From Rana temporaria (lineage: Eukaryota > Chordata > Amphibia > Anura > Ranidae): a DNA stretch of 64,000 nucleotides. The DNA is taken from assembly GCF_905171775.1 (NCBI RefSeq), contig NC_053491.1, positions 297,320,799 to 297,384,798 of the forward strand, read 5' to 3'. Position 1 is the stretch's first letter, and each line of letters begins with the position of its first letter. The position numbers were made by a program, and so were the translations under genes. Positions 1 to 11,345 of this stretch are shown one piece after another. The notes under the pieces were generated by a model. That model searched no databases. It saw nothing but the letters and a program-made list of their open reading frames with translations, and was not told where the DNA came from.

Positions 1-65
1 GTGCAATACGAGGGCTTTAAACACATGCTGAAAGTGCTTGAGCCACGTTACGACATTTTTTTATT

Positions 66-156
66 TATTTTTTGCTGATCCGAAAAATGATCCGATCCGT
101 GTCTCTGATCCAAGAGACAATCCGAACCGTAAGTTTTTTGATCCGTTGCACCCCTA
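66..156. mobile_element. Possible DNA-transposon terminus
   Basis: Read on the minus strand, this stretch begins GGGGTGCAACGGATC and is followed by several degenerate copies of a GATCGGATC-like word. That layout resembles the ends of some fish and frog cut-and-paste elements. No partner terminus or target duplication is visible, because the window begins just upstream. The family assignment is an inference. Confidence 0.35.
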
Positions 157-273
157 TATTCTATCCCTGACCCAATGATTATTATAAATAAATGTATTTG
201 AGGTTTTGCAAATTATATTCCTATTTATATTTTGTTCTTGGAATCCATTTGTGTGATCAGCAGGTACATTTAA

Positions 274-318
274 GAGGTCCTGAAGAAGCGGTCATGTCCA
301 CGAAACACGTTGACCCTA
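274..318 (+). ncRNA. Hammerhead-ribozyme-like motif, copy 1
   Basis: The core CTGAAGA (280-286) matches hammerhead positions 3-9 (CUGANGA), and GAA (302-304) matches positions 12-14. Stem I is GGTC (276-279) with GACC (312-315). Stem III is the minimal A-C/G-T pairing around a 2-nt loop (305-310), leaving T311 as the cleavage-site base. Stem II (GCGG with CCAC) has one C.A mismatch that could come from CpG decay, and one extra A separates the core from stem II. Type I hammerheads with very short stem III are known from Penelope-like elements and animal genomes. Activity here is untested. Confidence 0.55.
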
Positions 319-2217
319 GTTCCTCATCTTGACAAACAGCTATACAGGTTTGTAGTGGATAATGTTTTGCTGGTATCAGTATGCAAGTCATCCTAATTTG
401 ACACGCGTTTAATATTTTATTTGTTAAACGTTTTTTTGTGATGTGTGATCACTGGAGGGGTATTTAAAAGCCTACTACCTACCTTTTGTTGCAATATATC
501 TCCTACGGCATTTTTAATCATACCTGTGGCATTCTCATCCATCTACTCTTTAAATATTTACTACTAGAATGGGTTAGTATAGTTAAGGGTGTGTTTACCG
601 GTCACAAACTCTTCTATTAGCGGAAAGGAAGGCTAGAAGAGCCCTTGTCAGAATTTTTGTCAGTGTCTGTTGCATATTTTTTTCCCCACGTCCTGTCCAC
701 CTGTCCTGCGTAGTGATGTTTTAAAGTGCTGGACCATTATACAGGATAGGGAGGGCAACGGAAGAAAAGGAAGAAGTTACAAGTAGTTTATCTTTTCTTC
801 TTTTTAAAAATGTGAGCTCTTAATTTAGCCCGCCTGATCGCATTCCACTTAATGCTGTACTATAATTTCCCTATATCAAGGCTGACCAGAGAGATCAAAG
901 TGGTTGAAAGGACAGGCTGCCCCTTGCCACCCCGTCAACACCAATGATATGCCTGCATTGGCGTGTATTTCTTCCAGCCAGTGTCATGCCCTAGATGTAT
1001 TCAGTGGTACTAATGGGTAAAGAGATGTATTTTGGAACACTGTCTACAGCTACACTTTTAAGTCATCTGTGTTTACCCACTAGTGTTACTATATTTCCAA
1101 GCAGTTAGGAAACAGATGTCCTATTTCTTAGAGCTGACTAGGTGCTTAGAGTTACAACATTTCCTGCAAATCCCCCACTCTTATACTTTTTTTTTATATT
1201 GTCCGGTGAAGCCAAAAAATACTCTGCAGCATTATTATTTTTTTATATAAAAACATTTTTGCGAGATAATCTACAAGCCTGTTTATTGCCAATTTTACTA
1301 TAGAAACACAGCATTTTAACTGGTGTCCTGTACTTGCAAGTTGGTTAACTTGTTCCTAGACACACTGTAATTGTGTTTGCGACACTATTTGTATGGAGTT
1401 TGTATGTTCTCCCTGTGTTTGGATTTCCTTTAACTTGTTTCCGCTGATATTTCCAAAACATATTGGTAGTAAATTGGCATATAACCAAACTTGCCTTACA
1501 TTATGGTATACAGTAAGTTCCTTTGGCTGCAGGGAATGATGTGAATGGACCTGTGTTCTCTAAAAAAGCATTACATAATTGCAGATACAATTTAAATACA
1601 GGAAATTAATAACTTTACCAAATAGTGCAGCGATACACACAGCAAACCCCCCAGGTCTACAATGGCACCCCCCCCCCCCCACACACACAAGTTAATGTAT
1701 TGCCTGCCACAGTGTTAATACAGCAATACAGCTGTCAATAAAGAAATATTTAGGCTACTATTGCTGACCTTGATGTGAAAACCTTAGCCTAGGGACCTAT
1801 TGGAGAGATTGCCCTAACTTCCTGTTCCAGGTGATGTGCAACACACTGAACAGAAAGTGAAGGAAAATCTCCTCAGTCAAACACATATTTTAAAACCCGA
1901 TAGATGTTCAGAATTTGTTTTTTGTTTTACTGATTTAAAGTTCAACTTTTGGACAGATGACCTTACATTCTATTTACACTCACTTTGATATAAATAATGC
2001 AGAATTTATAGCCAACACGATAACGCAAGCTGTCCAGGTGCTGAAACGGCAAAAAAAATTCCACCACTTTGATTTACAGTTGGTATGAGTTTCTTTTCTT
2101 GAAATGATACCTTCGGTTTGTGCCAAAATACTGTACGTTTATACATACATATACTGTAAATGCACACACACCTCAGTAAAGTGTAAGTCAAAACTTTATT
2201 TGCCGTAAACCTTGTAA
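319..2217. other. No gene recognised
   Basis: AT-rich sequence with no convincing coding region, terminal repeat or RNA gene. A short C tract followed by a short CA tract lies near 1668-1690. Short open frames here have no recognisable protein features. Confidence 0.6.
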
Positions 2218-2675
2218 AGTCTCGTTCACACCAATGATTGGGGGGGGGGTGGAAAAGCCATATAGTTGAGCCATGGAATTACCACTCCCCATTTAGCTGC
2301 CAAGGCAACAGAGGGATGTGTACATATGTAGACAAACATTATCCTCACTGTTGCATTCAGTGTGCAGTACTGCCTGCTGATCGTGACCCATTCAACCGAA
2401 TGTGGGTTGTCCCACAACTGCCTTGCAACTGTGTACAATGCATGTGGTTGTAGAACACTAGTGCAGGGTTCTAGGGGTTAAAGCAGTCAGTGAGGAGGCA
2501 ATAGTAACATTACTGTAAACAACATCTTAGATCTTTCACACTGGAGGAGTTTTTCAGTCGCCAAAGGGCCAAAAATAGCATCCTGTAAAGTGCATGAAAA
2601 ATTAAGCGTCATTGGGGCGGTGGGGGATTTGCATGCGATTTGACATGTCAAATTGGCCCGGTGTGAACGAAGGCT
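2218..2675. mobile_element. MITE with GTTCACACC termini
   Basis: The left end reads AGTCTCGTTCACACC. The right end, reverse-complemented, reads AGCCTTCGTTCACACC, giving an imperfect terminal inverted repeat. No transposase is encoded. A longer element with a related GGTTCACAC start is found at 57958. The superfamily is not determined. Confidence 0.5.
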
Positions 2676-3172
2676 AAAACCTGGAAGCGGATTGGTTTCA
2701 ATGCATGAGCTGCACCAGATTTTTCACTCTCCAGTTTTAGTATATCAACCCCTAAATGTCTCTATACCAATTATAAATATATCAGCAGTCCACTGAAAAC
2801 TGCGTGACCGGTTTGTCTTTTAAAAACATTGCTTACATAAACATTTGTATTTATATATATGTGTACACGGGGGAACTCTTATTTACCTTACATACAGACT
2901 GAAAAACAATGGTTGCAATTTACTGCCGTTTCTCACAATGGCGGTTTATGAGTTGATTGACTCATTGAAAACATGGACTCTCCTATGTGGCCGATATTTT
3001 TTTCTTAACATCTGCTAGGAGTAATTGCAATGAACCACTAAGGGCTCCTTTTAGCAGTTTATTTTAAAATCTCTATATTTACTACAACGCTACAAATAAA
3101 AAAAAGTGAAAGTCTGTGAAAAATGTCTTTTTAACAAACACTGCAATACTGAATATGTGTTCAGTGCATTTA

Positions 3173-4789
3173 CAGTTGTGTTCAAAATTATTCAACCCCC
3201 CAATGCTGTAAAGGGTTTTAGGGAATTTAGTGTACATTTGTAATTGTATTCAGAATGAAATCCTACAAGGACTTCTTAAAGAACCATATGCAACTAAAAT
3301 GACATCAATTGGTTTTGTAATACAGTAGTAAATGTTTATTTTGTGAATTCTTCATTTACACAATTATTCAACCCCTTAAAGACTACCACTCTGAAGAACA
3401 GAGGTTCATTGAAGTGTTTTCAATCAGGTATTGAAAACACCTGTGGATGTCAGGGAGCAGCAATAAAGCCTAATAAGCACCAATCAGGCAGCTTTAAAAT
3501 GACTGTGATACTCAGCTCCTTCTAGACATTTACTGGTGTGGTTACAAACATGGTGAAGTCAAGAGAATGGTCCGGGAAGACAAGAGAAGAGGTGATTACT
3601 CTTCACAGGAAGGGCAATGGCTATAAGAAGATTGCAAAGATGTTAAACATACCAAGAGACACCATAGGAAGCATCATTCGTAAATTCAAGCCAAAGGGCA
3701 CTGTTGAAACGCTACCTGGTCGTGGCAGAAAGAAGATGCTGACTTCGACTGCTGAGCGCTACCTGAAGCGTAGAGTGGAGAAAAGTCCCCGTGTGACTGC
3801 TGAGGAACTGACAAAAGATTTGCCAGATGTGGGTACTGAAGTTTCTGCTCAGACAATACGGCGCACACTGCGTAATGAAGGCCTCCATGCCAGAACTCCC
3901 AGGCGCACCCCCTTGCTGTCTCCAAAGAATAAGAAGAGTCGACTGCAGTATGCAAAAATCATGTGGACAAACCACAGAAGTTTTGGGATTGTGTTCTGTG
4001 GACTGATGAAACAAAATTAGAAGTGTTTGGGCCCATGGATCAACGCTATGTTTGGAGGAGGAAGAACAAGGCCTATGATGAAAAGAACACCTTGCCTAAT
4101 GTGAAGCATGGCGGGGGGTCAATCATGCTTTGGGGCTGTTTTGCTTCTGCAGGTACAGGGAAGCTTCAGCGTCTGCAAGGTACCATGAATTCTCTTCAGT
4201 ACCAGGAGATAGTGGATAACAATGTGATGCAGTCCGTCACAAACCTGAGGCTTGGGAGACGTTGGACCTTTCAACAGGACAATGATCCCAAGCATACCTC
4301 CAAGTCCACTAGAGCATGGTTGCAGATTAAAGGCTGGAACATTTTGGAGTGGCCATCGCAGTCACCAGACTTAAATCCGATTGAGAACCTCTGGTGGGAC
4401 TTAAAGAAAGCAGTTGCAGTGCGCAAGCCTAAGAATGTGACTGAACTGGAGGCTTTTGCCCATGACGAATGGGCGAAGATACCTGTAGATCGCTGCAAGA
4501 CACTTGTGTCAAGCTATGCTTCAAGTTTAAAAGCTGTTATAACTGTAAAAGGATGTTGTACTAAGTACTAAGATTGAATGTCACTTGGGGGTTGAATAAA
4601 ACTGATAATGATGTGAGCACAGAAAAGACATTTGTGGTTATTTCATTATACATGTTATGTTATATTTGTCTGACCTACACGTGCCTCTTTGATTTAATTG
4701 TAAGCAGGATGACTAAATGATCAAAATCAATGTCAAACTGGGCAAAACAATCAATTTCAGTGGGGGTTGAATAATTTTGAATACAACTG
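3173..4789 (+). mobile_element. Tc1/mariner element, near full length
   Basis: The terminal inverted repeats begin CAGTTGTGTTCAAAATTATT on the left, with the mirror sequence ending at 4789. The element is flanked by TA dinucleotides (3171-3172 and 4790-4791), the Tc1/mariner target duplication. A second copy of the ATTATTCAACCCC word lies inside the left end near 3360, like the direct repeats within IR/DR-type termini. The 1617-bp length is normal for a Tc1 element with one transposase gene. The good preservation of both ends suggests a comparatively young insertion. Confidence 0.93.
3550..4571 (+). pseudogene. Tc1-type transposase, one frameshift
   Basis: The first frame runs from the ATG at 3550 and encodes a paired-like helix-turn-helix DNA-binding region and a basic GRGRKK patch (residues about 1-150). 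The second frame continues through the DDE catalytic domain. The shift lies in the A run near 3953-3957 and looks like a 1-nt loss. The catalytic residues are all present: Asp in WTDETK (about 4005), Asp in QQDNDPKH (4278) and Glu in SPDLNPIENLW (4383). The last two are separated by 34 residues, the Tc1 D34E spacing. As read, the gene cannot give a full-length enzyme. Confidence 0.92.
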
Positions 4790-4791
4790 TA

Positions 4792-5578
4792 TTTATGCAT
4801 TTTACCTGCCTTTAGAAGGCAAAGTTATTATTTGCTTGAGTGTAACCAGGTATGTAAAACTCTATGTAATGGGGGGTTTTCAGGAACATGGATCTCTTTC
4901 TGTCTAAAATTTTAATGCAACATGTATTTCAGGTAGTCTTGTAAGAAGCATGCTCGATTTAAAAAGACACAAACACATATAGCATATGAAAATTTACATT
5001 AAAGAAATTAATAGCATACATTTATGAAGGTCACCATGTGAAAACTCTTTGTATAGCTGTAATGAGCCAAGGCAGTGATACCTTTGAAAAAGGAGCTTAA
5101 TAATGCAGTTATTCAGAAATGGTTTATTTTCTTTGGCAAGCAAATCTGTGGTTGGTTCGTTTTTTAGATTTACCACCGCTTTGGAATTTATAAACTGCAA
5201 CACATCTCAAGCATTGGTCCTATAACTAGATTTTTTTTATTAATAATCATATTAAAAAGCAGTCATTATTGCCAGGACTTAGTAAACTTATGGTCTAAAA
5301 TATGATCTGAAAACCATAATTGAGAGCCAAATATATGAAACATAATCGCCTTCAAGTTAATTACAGGAATACATACATTTTAGGTAGTGAAATTTAATGC
5401 TTGCCCATCACCTGCACACAGGGAATGGAGCCATGTTTCAAGCTGAACAAGTTTGCTATGAAACGTTAATGAAAACTGGTGGCATCTCTGAAGCATAAAA
5501 CAACAGTACCTCAATGCTTCCGTAACAACACTTGTTCCTACAAAAGTAAAAGTACTTCCTTCATGGATATTTCTATAC
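4792..5578. other. No gene recognised
   Basis: AT-rich unique-looking sequence between the Tc1 element and a hAT-like terminus. I see no coding region, terminal repeat or RNA structure that I can support. Confidence 0.5.
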
Positions 5579-5830
5579 CAGTGGTTCTCAATCTGGGGTC
5601 GGGACCCCCTTGGGGGTCAAATGACAATTTGCCAGGGTTCACCAAATCCTGGGCTGTTCCTGAAGCCCGCAGCACTCACAGCCTTTTCGCAGATGTCCAG
5701 CAGGGCAGTTCCTGGAGCCTGTGGCCACCCATTCAGTTCACGACATGGCTGTGGGGCAGGCAGAGATTAGAGGTCAGCTGACTGGTGAGAAATGTGAAGT
5801 ATGAGGGGCTGGAGGAGACCCTATCTTCTG
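5579..5830 (+). mobile_element. hAT-like 5' terminus, partial
   Basis: Starts CAGTGGTTCTCAATCTGGGG, the classic terminus of Charlie-like hAT elements in vertebrates. No matching inverted end was found downstream, so this is a truncated or internally deleted copy. The right limit is approximate. Confidence 0.55.
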
Positions 5831-6051
5831 ATTTCAGCATAGGGGTCACTGCTGCAAGACACTACAGAGCTGGAGACACAGTGGGTAACACTGCCTGTGA
5901 TTAGAGGTGTCATTTAAAGTCCCTACTACAGTTCTCAGGTCAGCAGGTGATCTTGATCAAGAGCATCCAAGTTGGCTGATCAAAACTCCCTGCCAGCACT
6001 GCCACTCATCCCAACTCCCACCAAGGAGTAAGAGAAGCCATACAAATAGAG

Positions 6052-6185
6052 AATACATGGAAGGGAGAGGGAGAGAAAGAATAAGAGAAAGAACAGGAAA
6101 GACAGCTAGAGAGGGGATAGGGGGAAAAAAAAGAAAAAAGAAAGATAGAGAGATACAAGGGAAAAAAAGGAGAACATAAAGAGAG
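6052..6185 (+). repeat. Purine-rich (GA/GGGAAA) tract
   Basis: About 130 bp that is almost entirely purine on the plus strand, made of irregular GAGAGA and GGAAAGA runs. Open frames spanning it are compositional artefacts. It has no clear repeat unit. Confidence 0.7.
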
Positions 6186-6334
6186 TGGAACATCCTAAAA
6201 TTTACCAGAAGGGGTTTTAAATATGGTACGAGTGGAAGGGACTCAGGGAACACAGCATGAAGCATGTCTGACAATAGGCAATAAGGGAGCGTGCCCAGAA
6301 GATGACAAAATATTGTTGTGGACTGTATAAACAC

Positions 6335-6425
6335 TAATGCCCTGTACACACGATCGGTTCATCTGATGAAAACCGACCGATGGACCGTTTTAATCGGACG
6401 AACCGATCGTGTGTGGGCCCCATCA
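6335..6425. mobile_element. Short palindromic MITE (ACACACGATCGG family)
   Basis: A compact foldback of about 90 bp. The left end has TGCCCTGTACACACGATCGG and the right end reads TGGGGCCCACACACGATCGG on the other strand. The arms pair almost to the centre. The terminal words resemble those of the larger foldback fragments at 39065-39601. Confidence 0.65.
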
Positions 6426-6654
6426 GTTATATATTCTTAATTTTTTAGGTTTTATTAATTTAGACATCACAATAGCACACCATTGAGTATATTGTGGAGC
6501 GCCACCAAATAGATTGTATTTACTTATTATAATCAGGTTTACAAGAGAGAGTGTGCAGGGTGTGAGCGATTCACAAATAGGATTTTTATTGTAAGCATAT
6601 AGCAGCCCGCTGGATTTATATAAATTTTTTTTGCGATACTGCAATAAGTAATTT

Positions 6655-6770
6655 TAACAGACAATTCCACGGTAATACAATACTGTACCCAAATAAAATG
6701 TATGATTTTTTTACCCACAAATAGAGCTTTATTTTGGTGATATTTGTTTATCACTGCGTTTTTTTATATT
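6655..6770. repeat. Fragment of TTAA-family element interior
   Basis: The words CACTGTACCC-like, CCCACAAATAGAGCTTT and TTTGGTGATATTTG also occur in the TTAA-flanked elements near 55310 and 60945. Similarity by eye is clear, but neither terminus is present. Confidence 0.45.
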
Positions 6771-7289
6771 ACTGGCAGTTATCCCCTTCTTATGTTTCTG
6801 TGGTTGGGCTACCAATGTATCGTACTATATACTCTCAGATTGCTCAGATGTGACATTCCTGTGTTGTTTGTTTTCAACACACTATTTCTCTATGGGAGAA
6901 TTCCAAATCTATTTGAAGCGTATTAGGCTTAGAACGTGCTCTTGACACATTATAGACTTATAAACAAAAAAGGAACAATTACTCAAAAATTTAGCAATCG
7001 ATTGTCGGATTTTGGAGGCAAGACAGAAGTATATAAAAAACACAAATTTATTACAAAAATAGAAATTTAACAAGGAACAATAGACATAATAAAAACGGAT
7101 GTGGCCAATGTGAGTGCTTTCCCCATCCCAGTTTCCCCTTTTTCGTTTTTTGATTCACATTATAGACTTACTTAAATGAGCCTTAGTGGAATAATTCAGA
7201 TTATACTCACAATTTTTCAGATGGCAAGTTTTTGCCTATGACCTTATTGGTTGCTCTTCAGCCATTTAATATCTGTACCGCGATTCTGC
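6771..7289. other. No gene recognised
   Basis: AT-rich sequence. The phrase CACATTATAGACTTA occurs twice (about 6946 and 7157), so it may contain fragments of one unidentified repeat. No coding support. Confidence 0.4.
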
Positions 7290-8120
7290 CTTTGAGAAAT
7301 GTCACAAGGCCAGAAGGGTGAAGGCTACAAGATCAACAAAGCTTTATTCTGACTCATAACAGTCAGAATACTGTAGCAAAAGTGATACAAAAATTTAACA
7401 AAATGGAACTGAAACCATCTCAGAGACGTCCAGGCTGTCCCCCACAAGCGTCCTCTGATAAGAAGGGTTGAAGAAAATCACCATGCAAGTTCACTGCAGT
7501 TAGCTACAGAAGTAGAAAGAAAAACTGGGGTGGTTGCTTCTCGTGACACAATACGGTCTAAACTGTAGAGGAATGGCATGCATGGGTGTCGTCCACGAAG
7601 GAAGCCTCTCCTAAAGCCGATGCACAAAAAAGCCCACCTAGAATTTGCCAGGGCCCATGCTGAAAAAGAACACTACTGGGACTCTGTACTTTAGAGTGAT
7701 GAGACCTAGATAAATGTTTTTGGAACTGATGGCTTCAAAACTGTATGGTGTCGCAAAGGTGAGGAGAACAAAGAAAAATGTCCTTCTGTGGGGCTGCAGG
7801 AGTGCTGCTGGTGTCGGGAGCTGCTCTTTATTAATGGTACCATTAATTCCCAGATGTACTGCTCTACATTGAAAGAGTATCCTTGGTCGTGCACTTTTCC
7901 AACATGACAATGATCCAAAACACACATCTAAAGTCACTGTTGCATTTCTGAAGAACAGGGTGAAAGTGGCCAAGAATGTCTCCTGAACCCAAATCAAACC
8001 CTATAGGTATAGGGAATTCTGAAAAGAAAAAAGATGATCATCACTCTCCATCCAGCATCCAGGCTCTAAAAGAGGTAGTTCTGGAAGAAATGTAGTAGAT
8101 TTTGTTGTGGGGTAGATTCA
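7290..8120 (+). pseudogene. Old Tc1/mariner transposase relic
   Basis: Fragments of a Tc1-type transposase can be followed across several frames: a GCPPQ-like linker, a TVSRDTIR-like helix region near 7530-7560, CRPRRKP-like basic residues near 7590, a SDET-like catalytic block near 7700, and a MTMIQNTH block near 7905. Many stops and frameshifts interrupt it and no terminal repeats are visible. It is much more decayed than the copy at 3173. Confidence 0.72.
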
Positions 8121-8279
8121 TTTTTGCATGAACTAATTTGAGTAAAACAGAAGATTTTGTAATCCAAGTTATATTATTAACCCTACTTTCATGTGATGAG
8201 TTAAACAAATGTTCTATAAAACTCTGTTTTGTCAAAATGTGGGACATTGTTTTTTGCTTTCTCAATGAACACAGGAACA

Positions 8280-9895
8280 AAAAAAAAAAAAAAAACACAA
8301 TTTTTAATTGCGCGGTCGTGCAAAAAAGACCGAAAATTTTGAAAAAAAATATTTTCTACTTCTTGTTATAAGAAAAATCTAATAAGCCCAATTTTAGTCT
8401 TACATTTAGTCCAAAATGTATTCAGCCACATGTCTTTTGTAAAAAAAAAAAAAAAAAAAGTCAAGAAGCGTATATTTTTTGGTTTGCGCAAAAGTTATAG
8501 CGTCTACAAACTAGGGTACACTTTTTTTTTAGGAATTTACACAGCTTTTAGTTTATATGACTGCCTATCTAATTTCTTGAGGTGCTAAAATGGCAGGGCA
8601 GTACAAAACCCCTCCAAATGACCCCATTTTGAAAAGTAGATAGCCCAAGGAAATTGCTGAGAGGCATGTTGAGCCCATACAATATTACAAATTTTTGTCC
8701 CAAGTGATTGAGTAATGAAGAAAAAAATAAAAAGCAGCAATAGAATGTATTTTGGGGTGCAATTCCACACATATGCCCATGGCATGTTTGAGCAATATAT
8801 CATTTAGTGACAACTTTGTGTTAAAAAAAAAGTGTATTTTTCCCGCAACTTGTGTCCATGGACTTGACCTGCCTCTCAGCAAATAGCTTGGGGTGTCTAC
8901 TTTCCAAAATTGGGTCATTTGGGTCAAAATTGGGTCATTTGGGTGGGTTTAAATTATCCTGGCATTTTATGCACAACATTTAGAAGCTTATGTCACACGA
9001 TGTTATGTTTATGCTTATGTTTGCGCGAGAGCCCCCTGCTTTTTTTATTATTATTTATTTTGCTTTTTTATTTTATAAAAACTGTTCCTTCCATTTTTAT
9101 TTTTTATCATTTTTATTATGTCAGGCAATGTAAATATCCCCCATGATAGCAATAGGTAGTGACAGGAACTATTTTTTGAAAAAATTGGGGTCTATTAGAC
9201 CCTAGATCTCTCCTCTGCCCTAAAAGCATCTGACCACACCAAGATCAGTGTGATAAAAATGTTTTCCCAAATTCCCAATGACGCTGTTTATGTCCGGCAA
9301 AATCTAAGTCATGAAACGCTCGTAGCTTCTGGTTTCTTAGGCCATAGAGATGATTGGAGCCGTTTTGGTCTCTGGTCAGCTGGCGGAACCACCGGCTGCA
9401 TTCTCAGGTTCCCTGTTGGGACAGGAGAGCCAGAGAAATCCATGGAAGATGGTGGGGGGGGGGATTCGCTCCGACTGTTTGTAAAAGCAGTCTAGAGGCT
9501 AATTAGCCGCTAGGATTGCTTTTACATGAAAGTCGACCGCTGGCTGAAAAGAATGAAACTAAGATGATACCTAAACCCGCAGGCATCATTCTGGTATAAC
9601 CATTCAAAGTCCAGCAACATACCAGTACGTTGCTGGTTCTTGTTGGGCATATATTGTAATATTTTTTTCCCCCATGTAGCCTGTTGGCTGAATGAAAAAA
9701 GATTGATCGGTGGGTATGCCCACCATTAGAATACCTCCCTTCATCCACCCACTTTTAATGGCATTTATATATGCATTTATATATGCCAAAGCATGGGGGC
9801 ATCCTCCCGCAAAAGTTAGGAGCAAATCGCTTCTCCACCACTGCTGCCCCGGCCATGCTTCTGCATATATGCTTTTTTTTTTTTTTTTTTTTTAA
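8280..9895. repeat. Decayed TTAA-family element(s)
   Basis: Several blocks match the interior of the TTAA-flanked elements: GCGCGGTCGTGC near 8310, TTTGCGCAAAAGTTATAGCG near 8483, and a GTGACAGGAACTATTTTTTG plus GACCCTAGATCTCTCCTC block near 9160-9220 that parallels 54665-54720. The ends are too decayed to place. An 18-20 nt T run lies near 9875. Confidence 0.5.
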
Positions 9896-10032
9896 CTGTG
9901 GTGGTGAAATCACCTCCTACAGCGTTGGAGTCACGGCTTTATGTATCGTGGGAGCAAACGCTGTTGCTGTCAAGATAAATAAATCCGCGCTGCAACTGAA
10001 TGGTGTTCCTGCTAAGCAAATGACGGTTAACA

Positions 10033-10640
10033 TTAACTGCTTGCTGACCAGCACACAACTATATATGTCGGCAGCATGGCACGGACAGGCAGATGGAAGT
10101 ATATATACGTCCCCTTTAAGATCGCGGCATTGTGGACTCGCACCCGCCGTAACTTCTGTGAGCCCGACCGCGATCGTCTCACGGTGAGAAAGAATAGGGA
10201 GATGCTGATATAAACAAGCATCTCCCCGCTCTGCCTATTGACAATGACAATGGTCCCAAAAATGTGTCAAAGGTGTCCGATGTGTCCGCCATAATGTCAC
10301 AATCACGATAAAAAAAAAAAAAAAAAAAAACGCTGTTCGCCACCATTACTAGTAAAAACAAATTAATAAAAATGGCATAAAACTATCCCCTATTTTGTAG
10401 ACGCTATAACGTTTGCGTAAAACCGATCAATAAACGCATATTGCGATTTTTTTTTACCAAAATTATGTAGAAGAATACATATAGGCCTAACTGAGGGGAA
10501 AAAAATTATATATTTTTTGGGGATATTTATTACAGCAAAATGTACATAATATTGCATTTTTTCTCAAATTGTTGCTCTATTTTTGTTTATAGCGCACAAA
10601 AAAAAAAAAAAAAAAAGCAGAGGTGATCAAATACCACCAA
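10033..10640 (+). mobile_element. TTAA-family element, 5' part
   Basis: Parallels the copies at 20662 and 47762: a GGCACGGACAGGCAGATGG block near 10080, TGACAATGGTCCCAAAAATG near 10244, an A run, then GTGATCAAATACCACCAAAA near 10623. It stops where the minus-strand LINE begins, so the LINE appears to have inserted into it or to abut it. Confidence 0.65.
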
Positions 10641-10644
10641 AAGA

Positions 10645-11345
10645 AAGCTATTTGTTTTCAATTTCTTTTTATTAATCATCTTTTTCTCAAATACAAAAAG
10701 CTTTTACAATGATACAAGATTCAGTTACAATATACATTGTTCCCACTAATTATTCAATATACCGAATCTTGATAAGTATCTACCAATTACTTTCTCATTA
10801 AAACAATATACCCTTCATCATTTATACTCCTATTGTCTTCCATATCCATTCGTCCTCGCATCCATTCATCCAAAAAAAAAAAACCCACACATCTCCCACT
10901 TGTTCCTCTCCCATTTTCCGCTTCCTTTGCATTTCTCCTTATTTCCCATTTATATACAATATATTCCTTCCGAGAGCTGAAATTCGTCCCATTTTTGCCA
11001 CATTTCTGGCATTTGACAATTATATATCCTTCTCTTATCGGTCTTTCCATATATTGTATTTTGTTCATTTCACATATCCAATCTGCTATATTTGGGCTTG
11101 TATTTACTCTCCAATTACGAGCTATTATTGTTCTAGCTGCCATTGTCATATGATGAAAAATATCATTCTTAATGCTCTTTACCAAGTCTGGTAAGCAATG
11201 AAATATCTATATTTAGGTTCCTCTCAACTCCCGACACTTTCCAGTATATCTCGTGAACTTTTTCGCATAAAATTTCTCACCAAATGACAACTGTACTAAA
11301 TGTGATCCATAGTCCCCCTTTCGACCTTACATCTCCAACAAATAT
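10645..11345 (-). pseudogene. L1-type LINE (A), 3' end of ORF2
   Basis: The minus strand encodes the C-terminal tail of an L1/Tx1-type ORF2 protein. It includes a CWRC zinc-knuckle segment near 11330 followed by a His-containing MDHI block, then a tail rich in AARTIIARNW-like residues (about 11155-11100). The 3' end has AATAAAAAGAAATTG on the minus strand near 10667. Stops interrupt the frame. The matching upstream coding part is at 12910-13505, so this LINE is split by inserted sequence. Confidence 0.75.
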
